Assembly (NCBI GenBank): GCA_002298885.1
Contig: DBMK01000018.1
Coordinates: 1 to 6,959, forward strand
Direction of reading: 5' to 3'
DNA: 6,959 nucleotides
Origin: Anaerolineaceae bacterium UBA700
GTDB taxonomy: Bacteria; Chloroflexota; Anaerolineae; Anaerolineales; Anaerolineaceae
In this document: piece by piece, positions 1 through 4,242 of the stretch
Position numbering within the stretch: the stretch's first letter is position 1
How the letters are laid out: each line of letters opens with the position of its first letter
Translations under genes and position numbers: made by a program
Notes under the pieces: model-generated
What the model was told of the DNA's origin: nothing
Databases searched by the model: none
Seen by the model: the letters and a program-made list of their open reading frames with translations, nothing else

Positions 1-350
1 TGGTTGTAGAGCGCCCCGTGCGGCTTGACGTGCGCCAGCTCCACTCCCGCCGCCCGGGCAAAGCCGGCCAGCGCCCCTACCTGGTAGAGCACGAACGCCT
101 CCACCTCCTCCGGGGCCAGGCTCATCTCGCGCCGCCCGAAGCCCTGCAGGTCGGGGTAGGCAGGGTGGGCCCCCACCCGCACCCCCGCCCGCACGCACAT
201 CCGCACCGTCGCATCCATCACCAGCCCGTCGCCGGCGTGAAAACCGCAGGCAATGTTGGCCGAGGTAATGTACGCCAGCATCGCCGCATCATCCCCCAAC
301 CGGTACGCCCCAAACGACTCGCCCATATCGCAATTCAAATCTACATTCAT
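1..350 (-). CDS. pxpA: 5-oxoprolinase subunit A (LamB/YcsF family), 3' end cut by window edge
   Basis: PxpA works with PxpB and PxpC in the cytoplasm to hydrolyse 5-oxo-L-proline (pyroglutamate) to L-glutamate at the cost of ATP. The 116 complete residues present match the start of the LamB/YcsF family almost motif by motif: DLNCDMGE (4-11), [10 protein letters not shown] (32-41), GAHPAYPD (60-67), GFGRR (70-74) and [10 protein letters not shown] (107-116). Family members are about 250 residues, so roughly half lies to the left of the window. The ATG at 348-350 is preceded by a GAGG Shine-Dalgarno-like sequence about seven bases upstream and starts exactly where the family starts. Its usual partner pxpC is on the same strand but about 5.7 kb upstream. 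The gap directly upstream holds a giant inverted repeat and a divergent RNA promoter. I saw no convincing promoter for pxpA itself. Identification is secure; participation in an intact 5-oxoprolinase is inferred. Confidence 0.96.
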   Translation of the reverse strand, partial: MNVDLNCDMGESFGAYRLGDDAAMLAYITSANIACGFHAGDGLVMDATVRMCVRAGVRVGAHPAYPDLQGFGRREMSLAPEEVEAFVLYQVGALAGFARAAGVELAHVKPHGALYN

Positions 351-367
351 AGATAATCCTCAAGTCT

Positions 368-528
368 AAAGTCGGTCAGTCGATCAGTCTGTCAGTTTAA
401 CCACGAATTACGCCAATTGTTACGAATTGGTACGAATTTTTTAATAAGCTATTCGCGACAATTCGTCATCATTCGTGTAATTCGCGGACAAACTGACTGA
501 CTGATCGACTGAAATACTGACCGACTTT
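368..528. repeat. 161-base composite inverted repeat (giant imperfect hairpin)
   Basis: The two halves pair along nearly their whole length. The outer arms come from a GTCAGTC-type word family: 368-380 pairs with 516-528 (13 of 13), 381-388 with 500-507 (8 of 8) and 391-398 with 490-497 (8 of 8). The inner arms come from a different ACGAATTAC-type family: 401-417 with 471-487 (14 of 17), 422-429 with 459-466 (8 of 8) and 433-437 with 451-455 (5 of 5). The terminal loop is about 13 bases. It fills most of the space between pxpA and the divergent RNA promoter. It encodes no protein and carries no recognisable transposase ends. It could be a non-autonomous mobile element, a structured RNA or a processing/termination site; the sequence alone does not decide. 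Confidence 0.85.
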
Positions 529-559
529 CTCACTTGTCTATACGACATCGAAATCACCC

Positions 560-587
560 TTGACTTGTCCGATTCGGTTGCTATAAT
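560..587 (+). promoter_or_regulatory. Sigma-70-type promoter for the candidate RNA
   Basis: TTGACT at 560-565 (five of six against TTGACA) and TATAAT at 582-587 (six of six) are separated by 16 bases. Transcription would begin around 594-596, exactly where the sequence that pairs with the 3' end of the RNA begins (595). No open reading frame worth translating follows on the plus strand before the terminator at 908-957, so the promoter appears to serve a non-coding transcript. Confidence 0.75.
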
Positions 588-593
588 AATTGT

Positions 594-899
594 ACAGGGA
601 GTTCTGAGGAATTGGAAAGCTCCTCACTGCTCAGAAGCCAATGAAACGTTCGAGCCCGCCTTCGAAAGAATAATTGGGACGAAACGCCACAAAGGCCGAA
701 GATAACTAAGGTGTAGATGCTTCAAAAGGAAAACGGAAGGCTCTTCTCGAGGGAGAAGACCGGAAGCAACCCAAAGAAGCGGAGCCTTAGAAATCTCATG
801 CGAATGCGCACTCCTCAACACTGTAAAACCAGGACGAGAAGAAGGGCGGTTCAAATGGAACAGAGAGTGAACTGAAGGTTACTTGGAACCCCTGTTTTT
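594..899 (+). ncRNA. Candidate free-standing structured RNA of about 300 bases, family not recognised
   Basis: The segment starts at the predicted start site of a near-consensus promoter and ends in a U-rich run ahead of a strong terminator. Its ends pair: 595-599 with 890-894, then, past a bulged A600, 601-604 with 886-889, extendable with wobbles to 607/883. A nested central arm can form from 706-711/785-790 (CTAAGG/CCTTAG), 719-723/776-780 (GCTTC/GAAGC) and a hairpin at 739-761 (TCTTCTC/GAGAAGA plus two G-C pairs). A 3' domain can form from 809-813/865-869 and 821-824/860-863. Alternative 5' pairings exist (602-608/630-636 versus 606-610/621-625), and ATTGG at 611-615 can pair with CCAAT at 638-642. 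TTGGG at 674-678 can pair with CCCAA at 770-774 as a long-range contact. I do not see the signatures of RNase P RNA, tmRNA or SRP RNA, and it is long for 6S RNA. The helices are hand-drawn and lack covariation support. Confidence 0.6.
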
Positions 900-907
900 A
901 TTTAAAT

Positions 908-957
908 AAATGCGGTGTTTTCAGGCAGCGAGGCTGTCTGAAAACACCGCATTTTTT
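908..957. terminator. Strong intrinsic terminator, probably bidirectional
   Basis: A perfect 17-bp stem pairs 908-924 with 938-954, extended by four more pairs (925-928/934-937, one a G-U) around a CGAGG loop. On the plus strand it runs into six T residues (952-957), so it would end the candidate RNA. On the minus strand the stem begins immediately beside the hpt stop codon (956-958) and is followed by an A/T-rich tail (TTTATTTAAA when read on that strand), so it probably also ends the hpt unit. Confidence 0.9.
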
Positions 958-1543
958 ATCCCTGGCTTTTATGGCCTTTGAGTACGTCGGCTTTCAAAAG
1001 GCCGACGAAGGGCAAATTGCGGTATTTCTCCTGGTAGTCCAGCCCATAACCCACCACGAAGCGGTCAGGCAGGTCGAAGCCCTTGTACTTGAGCGGGGTC
1101 TCGATCAGGCGGCTGGTTGGCTTGTTGAACAGTACGCACACCTCCAGGCTGGCCGGCTGGCGGGCGCGCAGGCTGCGCAGCAGGTAATTGAGGGTCAGGC
1201 CGGTGTCGATGACGTCCTCCACAAAGAGCACGTGCCGCCCGGCAATGTTCGTCCCCAGGTCTTTCTCCAGGCGCACCAGCCCGTTGCGCCGCGTCTCGTT
1301 GGAATAGCTCGATACCGCCAGGAAATCCACCTCCAGGGGGATGGTGATGGCCCGCAGAAGGTCGGCCATGAAGATCACCACGCCCTTGAGCACCCCCAGC
1401 ATAAGCGGGTCGCGCCCGGCGTAGTCCGCCGAAATGGCCCGCCCCAGTTCGCTCACCCGCTGCTGCAGCTCCTCGGCCGAGATCAGCACTTCCTTGATCT
1501 CAGCTCCCAGCTCGCCGTAGGCCTCCAGTCCGCTGCGGTTCAT
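956..1543 (-). CDS. hpt: Hypoxanthine phosphoribosyltransferase
   Basis: The enzyme salvages hypoxanthine, and usually guanine, by transferring phosphoribose from PRPP to give IMP or GMP in the cytoplasm. The 195-residue product has the expected family layout: LKGVVIFMADLLR (52-64), SSYSNETRRNGLV (78-90, flexible loop) and the PRPP-binding loop LFVEDVIDTGLTL (106-118) with the acidic pair E109-D110. Beyond these are FNKPTSR (139-145, with the purine-contacting lysine K141) and FVVGYGLDYQEKYRNLPFVGLL (162-183). The frame is open further upstream, but this ATG is chosen because it gives the normal family length and overlaps the upstream stop codon as ATGA. That overlap implies translational coupling, and no strong ribosome binding site is visible. 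The stop abuts the terminator hairpin at 908-957. The N-terminal 20 residues are a little longer than in many homologues. Confidence 0.95.
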   Translation of the reverse strand: MNRSGLEAYGELGAEIKEVLISAEELQQRVSELGRAISADYAGRDPLMLGVLKGVVIFMADLLRAITIPLEVDFLAVSSYSNETRRNGLVRLEKDLGTNIAGRHVLFVEDVIDTGLTLNYLLRSLRARQPASLEVCVLFNKPTSRLIETPLKYKGFDLPDRFVVGYGLDYQEKYRNLPFVGLLKADVLKGHKSQG

Positions 1544-1926
1544 TGTCCGTTTTTCTTCTGGGCCGCAGTGCCCTGGATCTGGTCGGCGCTGTCGTACAGG
1601 CCGTATTTCACCATCAGGTCGCGCATCTCGCGCCGCTTCAGCAGCTTGACGTGCACGTGCGGGTACAGCTCCTGCATGCGCCGCACGCGGCGGTTCTTGT
1701 AGGTTGCCAGCTTGGGCCGCAGGGTGGTCAGCTCGATATAAAGGTCCTGCGACGGCAGGTAAAAATCGGGGGCGAACGCCTCCAGTACCGTGCCGTACTC
1801 GTCCCATTCCAGCGGAAAAGTACGCGGCTCGTACTCCCACTCGATGCCGTAAAAATCAAGGATCTTGGCGAACGTCTCTTCGGAAGGATGGACAAATTTT
1901 GGGTGGCTATGTTGCAAGGTGCTCAA
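1540..1926 (-). CDS. Small PD-(D/E)xK-nuclease-like protein coupled to hpt
   Basis: I do not recognise a named family. The 128-residue product resembles the core of a PD-(D/E)xK nuclease fold: an early helix with E16-E17, then FAPDFYLP (51-58) with D54, then YIELT (63-67) with E65. A basic helix follows (YKNRRVRRMQELYP, 76-89) and a strand (HVHVKLLKRR, 90-99). The catalytic lysine expected two residues after E65 is T67; K72 or K77 might substitute, or the protein may be inactive. The TTG start at 1924-1926 is supported by AAGGAAG six bases upstream; no ATG exists in the conserved N-terminal part. Its stop overlaps the hpt start by ATGA, so the two are probably co-translated. A function in DNA or RNA processing is only an inference from the fold-like motifs. 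Confidence 0.8.
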   Translation of the reverse strand: MSTLQHSHPKFVHPSEETFAKILDFYGIEWEYEPRTFPLEWDEYGTVLEAFAPDFYLPSQDLYIELTTLRPKLATYKNRRVRRMQELYPHVHVKLLKRREMRDLMVKYGLYDSADQIQGTAAQKKNGQ

Positions 1927-1952
1927 AGAGGGCTTCCTTTATATAGAAGGGG

Positions 1953-2062
1953 AGATTCACCACGCACCTGCCCTGGCGGGCGGTGCCAGGGGAGGCACAG
2001 AGACACTGAGAAAACCATAAAACCAGGTTTTCTCAGTGTCTCTGTGCCTCCGTGGTGAATCT
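1953..2062. repeat. Long inverted repeat with a hairpin inserted into one arm
   Basis: A perfect 26-bp stem pairs 1991-2016 with 2026-2051 around a nine-base loop. The pairing resumes outside it for 11 perfect base pairs (1953-1963 with 2052-2062), but the left arm is interrupted by 27 bases (1964-1990). These can fold into their own hairpin (1971-1977 with 1985-1991, CCCTGGC/GCCAGGG). The right arm reads through 'GTGCCTCCGTGGTGAAT'. Similar 'accacggaggcacagagacac' style words are, as I recall, dispersed in several bacterial genomes. The element lies between two same-strand genes and could act as an attenuator or processing site; it is not coding. Confidence 0.88.
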
Positions 2063-2067
2063 TCACT

Positions 2068-2634
2068 TTAACTCTTTTCCAACTGCTGTACGGCGCGGCA
2101 GATGATGTCAGTGGCGGTGTCGGCGCTGAGGTGGGCGGTGTTGATCACCAGGTCGTACAGGGCGGGATCGTTTACGTCCACGTTGTAAAAACGCTTGATG
2201 TAGCTCTTGCGCTCGCGGTCGCTGGCCCGCGCCTGGGCCCGGGCCGCCGCCAGCGAGGTGCGGTGGCGCTCGGCCAGGCGCTGCACGCGGATCTCGAAGG
2301 GGGCGATCATACGCACGTGCAGTGTGCCAGGATGATCGCGCAGCGCCAACTGACCGCCGCGGCCCACGATGACCACATTGCCCTGGTGGGCCAGCTCCTC
2401 CATCACGGTGTGCATGGCCTGCAGGTAAGCCTGGTATTCCTCGGCGCTGGGGGTGAGGCCCAACAGGTGCAGCTCGTCGATCACCGCCAGGGCCACCTCC
2501 GGCGCGCCGGCGCGCAGGGCAGCCTGGTTAATTAACTGGCGCATCATCACCCGGTACCCCAGGCGGTCCGCCACGGCATTCGCCACGATATTTCCCAGGC
2601 TGCCCCACTGGCGAGAAAGCGTGATCACAGCCAT
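2068..2634 (-). CDS. Cytidylate-kinase-like protein
   Basis: The 188-residue product belongs with the cytidylate kinase-like nucleotide kinases (AAK26 type), P-loop proteins distinct from classical Cmk. Visible features are a modified phosphate-binding loop SRQWGSLGNIVA (7-18), VIVGRGGQ (88-95), and a lid-like basic stretch SDRERKSYIKRFYNVD (138-153). The terminal YDLVINTAHLS (160-170) is typical of the group. Members are often annotated as cytidylate kinase, but the true substrate of these short stand-alone forms is generally untested, so a gene symbol is withheld. The ATG at 2632-2634 begins the family-typical 'ItlSRq' strand. The upstream RBS is weak (AAAGG about nine bases away). A TATAAT on the same strand at 2658-2663 may be its -10 element. 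Downstream, a long inverted repeat separates it from the nuclease-like gene and hpt. Confidence 0.88.
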   Translation of the reverse strand: MAVITLSRQWGSLGNIVANAVADRLGYRVMMRQLINQAALRAGAPEVALAVIDELHLLGLTPSAEEYQAYLQAMHTVMEELAHQGNVVIVGRGGQLALRDHPGTLHVRMIAPFEIRVQRLAERHRTSLAAARAQARASDRERKSYIKRFYNVDVNDPALYDLVINTAHLSADTATDIICRAVQQLEKS

Positions 2635-2657
2635 AACCGCTTTGCCTTTCTTAAAAT

Positions 2658-2663
2658 ATTATA
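2658..2663 (-). promoter_or_regulatory. Possible -10 element for the cytidylate-kinase-like gene
   Basis: Read on the minus strand this is a perfect TATAAT, 24 bases upstream of the start codon. The position where a -35 element should lie is occupied by the iterated repeat at 2664-2729 and gives only poor matches (GTTTCA at a 17-base spacing). If this promoter is real, the repeat supplies part of it. Confidence 0.4.
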
Positions 2664-2729
2664 GCGTGAAACGTAAAACGTGAAACGTGAAGCGGGACGA
2701 ATTCACGTTTCACGCTTCACGTTTCACGT
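2664..2729. repeat. Iterated ACGTGAA-word inverted repeat, copy 1
   Basis: The word ACGTGAA/ACGTAAA is repeated several times and then mirrored. The perfect part pairs 2678-2694 with 2713-2729 (17 of 17, ACGTGAAACGTGAAGCG), with a degenerate AATTC-containing loop between. It lies between the divergent cytidylate-kinase-like gene and padR. It shares its words with the copies at 4176-4234 and 5981-6019. Confidence 0.9.
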
Positions 2730-2742
2730 CCCAAACTACCCC

Positions 2743-2771
2743 TTGACATCCTTAATACATCGTGCTACTAT
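2743..2771 (+). promoter_or_regulatory. Sigma-70-type promoter of padR and the membrane gene
   Basis: TTGACA at 2743-2748 (perfect) and TACTAT at 2766-2771 (five of six against TATAAT) have the optimal 17-base spacing. The start site would fall near 2778, inside the palindrome at 2770-2805. A repressor bound there would block initiation directly. Confidence 0.82.
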
Positions 2772-2805
2772 ATATAGCGTAACGATATATCGTAATGCTT
2801 TATAT
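2770..2805. promoter_or_regulatory. Operator-like palindrome over the padR start site
   Basis: A perfect 12-base palindrome ACGATATATCGT (2782-2793) is flanked by arms that still match at nine of twelve positions, giving a 36-base near-palindrome. It overlaps the end of the -10 element and runs almost to the ribosome binding site. PadR-family repressors commonly bind such AT-rich dyads in their own promoters, so autoregulation by the downstream product is the natural reading; it is inferred. Confidence 0.65.
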
Positions 2806-2818
2806 ATAAGGAGGCGTC

Positions 2819-3172
2819 ATGAACCAACCCATCGAAACCCAACTGCCCCTCTCCGAGGTCAGCTTCTACATTCTGCTCTCCATGGCCAACGAACCTCGTC
2901 ACGGCTACGCCATCATGAAGGACGTTTCCGCCCTCAGCGGCGGGCGGATCGAGCTCTCCGCCGGCACGCTGTACGGCGCCCTCAAGCGCATGCTCGAGCA
3001 GGGTTGGATCGAACGCCTCGAGGACGATCGCGAGCTGGACGAGACCGGCCGCCCGCGCAAGGTCTACCGCCTGACTGCCCTTGGCCAGGGCGTGTTGAGC
3101 GCCGAGACCGAGCGCCTGCGCAGCCTGCTCGCCGCAGCCGCTCAACGCTCCCAGGGGACCCTGCCAGTATGA
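2819..3172 (+). CDS. PadR-family transcriptional regulator
   Basis: A cytoplasmic DNA-binding repressor of 117 residues, the length of the short PadR subgroup with a single C-terminal dimerisation helix. The winged helix shows the family signatures: FYILLSMANEPRHGYAIMKDV (16-36), the recognition region LSAGTLYGALKRMLEQGWIE (46-65), and the wing TGRPRKVYRLTALG (76-89). The helix at 92-110 would be the dimerisation helix. The ATG at 2819 is preceded by AAGGAGG (2808-2814) with a short four-base spacing. The promoter and palindromic operator lie directly upstream. The stop codon overlaps the next gene's start (ATGA at 3169-3172). That arrangement, a PadR regulator coupled to a membrane protein, is common and suggests the regulator controls its neighbour. 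The inducing ligand cannot be read from sequence. Confidence 0.95.
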   Translation: MNQPIETQLPLSEVSFYILLSMANEPRHGYAIMKDVSALSGGRIELSAGTLYGALKRMLEQGWIERLEDDRELDETGRPRKVYRLTALGQGVLSAETERLRSLLAAAAQRSQGTLPV

Positions 3173-4164
3173 AGGCCAACAATGCCTGGGTGGGTCTCTA
3201 CCGCCGCCTGATCCTCCTCTACCCCGCGGGCTTCCGCAGCGAGTTCGGCGCCGAGATGGTCTCCGTCTTCGCCGAAAAGCTGGCAGACGCCGGGCGGGGC
3301 GCCCCGTGGGTCGCCTGGCACGAGCTGGTCGACCTGCCGTTCAATCTTTTGCGTGAATACGTTCAGAATCCAGAGTTAAACATCATGTTCGAAAAAATTC
3401 TCACTCACCAAAAACATTCCCGCTGGCGCCAGGCAGGCGCCCTGGGATTTGCCATCGCTTTCGTCTTCCTCGAGCTGGTCATCGGCCTGGTGCAGATCGC
3501 CCAGAACAGCGCGTACGCCTATTCCAGTTGGCAGGCCGTTCTCATGCCCGCCGTGTTCAACCAGCCGGACGGCTCCGTCCAGGCGTCCCGGTTCAGCTTG
3601 ATCGGATTGGGCCTCCTGGCGCTGGCAGGGCTGGCAGCCGGACTGGTCATCAGCCGGGCCGAAAAGCCGGCCCACCCGCTGCGCTTTGGGCTGGCCGGCG
3701 CAGTGGGGATGCCGGCCGCCTACGCGGTCCTGGCCACCGGCTCCACCCTGCTGGCCTCGGCGGCGCCCCTGTCGCCGTATGTGCAGGCCTTCTTCAACAT
3801 TCTCTCCGGCGCCCTTTTCGGGGCGACAGCGGCCCTGCTGTTCGGACTGCTGGCGGGCAGCCCGCCCCGCCGCCTGCTGCGCCTGCTTCTGGCAGGCTTC
3901 TGGGGCTTCGTCCTGGCTGCCTTTGCCAGCATCCTGGTGAACCTGGGGCTCAACCTGGCGTGGGGGCTGATCGCCAAACTGATCGCAGCCCTCACGAACA
4001 CCTCCGCCGCCGCGCTCACCGGCCTGGTCGCCGGGCTGATTATCCACCTGCCGGTCAGCGCCGTCGCCGGCTGGGTCTTCGGCTCCTGGCTCGGTAACGA
4101 GATGGAACCCTCAGGCGCAGCCGGTCAGTCGATCAGTATGTCAGTCGGTCAGGTGATCAGTTAG
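3169..4164 (+). CDS. Polytopic membrane protein coupled to PadR, C-terminus supplied by a repeat
   Basis: Function unknown. The 331-residue product starts with a cytoplasmic prefix, LYRRLILLYPAGFRSEFGAEMVSVF (10-34), of a type often found in PadR-linked permeases and membrane proteins. About six or more hydrophobic segments follow: roughly 90-110, 142-162, 173-195, 207-229, 237-270 and 277-307. No ATP-binding or catalytic motif is visible. The ATG at 3169-3171 overlaps the padR stop, so translation is probably coupled; the frame is open further 5' but that part is the padR gene read in another frame. The last 13 or so residues (from about 319, GQSISMSVGQVIS) and the stop are encoded by a GTCAGTC-type repeat also found in the hairpin at 368-528. 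The original C-terminus has therefore probably been replaced. PadR repression is likely. Confidence 0.88.
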   Translation: MKANNAWVGLYRRLILLYPAGFRSEFGAEMVSVFAEKLADAGRGAPWVAWHELVDLPFNLLREYVQNPELNIMFEKILTHQKHSRWRQAGALGFAIAFVFLELVIGLVQIAQNSAYAYSSWQAVLMPAVFNQPDGSVQASRFSLIGLGLLALAGLAAGLVISRAEKPAHPLRFGLAGAVGMPAAYAVLATGSTLLASAAPLSPYVQAFFNILSGALFGATAALLFGLLAGSPPRRLLRLLLAGFWGFVLAAFASILVNLGLNLAWGLIAKLIAALTNTSAAALTGLVAGLIIHLPVSAVAGWVFGSWLGNEMEPSGAAGQSISMSVGQVIS

Positions 4165-4170
4165 TCGGTC
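4122..4170 (+). repeat. GTCAGTC-word repeat forming the 3' end of a gene
   Basis: The first 24 bases match 373-396 with one mismatch; the shared core is CGGTCAGTCGATCAGT. Further GTCGGTC and GATCAGT words follow. Unlike the copy at 368-528, no mirrored partner is present; the unrelated iterated hairpin at 4176-4234 begins about five bases later. The stop codon of the membrane protein (4162-4164) lies inside it. Confidence 0.85.
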
Positions 4171-4175
4171 GTAAA

Positions 4176-4234
4176 ACGTAAAACGTGAAGCGTGAAACGT
4201 GAATTAATCACGTTTCACGCTTCACGTTTTACGT
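4176..4234. repeat. Iterated ACGTGAA-word hairpin, copy 2 (27-bp perfect stem)
   Basis: 4176-4202 pairs with 4208-4234 at all 27 positions around the loop ATTAA. The arm is built from ACGTAAA, ACGTGAA and GCGTGAA words like those at 2664-2729. It sits between the convergent stop codons at 4164 and 4243. It could end transcription from both sides, though the flanking tails are only weakly T-rich, so terminator function is uncertain. Confidence 0.93.
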
Positions 4235-4242
4235 GCTTTAGC

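Noticed and set aside
368..528. CRISPR array
   Set aside because: The repeated words are short, not regularly spaced, and arranged as inverted halves, with no unique spacers.
647..661. T-arm-like GTTCGA within the candidate RNA, suggesting a tRNA or tRNA mimic
   Set aside because: The flanking five bases on each side do not pair as a T stem, and no acceptor or anticodon arm can be drawn.
624..854. 76-codon minus-strand open frame opposite the candidate RNA
   Set aside because: No ribosome binding site or family resemblance, and it lies antisense to a promoter-driven segment with extensive base pairing.
594..899. RNase P RNA, tmRNA, SRP RNA, 6S RNA or a riboswitch
   Set aside because: I found no GAGGAAAGTCC-type RNase P core, no tmRNA tRNA-like ends, no SRP apical-loop arrangement. 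The length is well above typical 6S RNA, and no downstream same-strand gene exists for a riboswitch to control. A computed search could overturn this.
956..1840. Longer 294-residue version of hpt
   Set aside because: The extra 99 N-terminal residues are the overlapping nuclease-like gene read in another frame; the ATG at 1541-1543 gives the family length and an ATGA overlap.
971..2058. Long plus-strand open frames opposite hpt and the nuclease-like gene
   Set aside because: They are GC-rich antisense shadows with no recognisable motifs, while the minus-strand proteins match families or fold motifs.
2680..3168. N-terminal extension of the membrane protein to 494 residues
   Set aside because: The extension reads through the repeat, promoter and padR in the wrong frame; the start at 3169 overlaps the padR stop.
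2664..4234. The ACGTGAA repeats as terminal inverted repeats of one insertion sequence carrying the padR unit
   Set aside because: Each copy is itself a complete palindrome, no transposase lies between them and no target-site duplication was seen.
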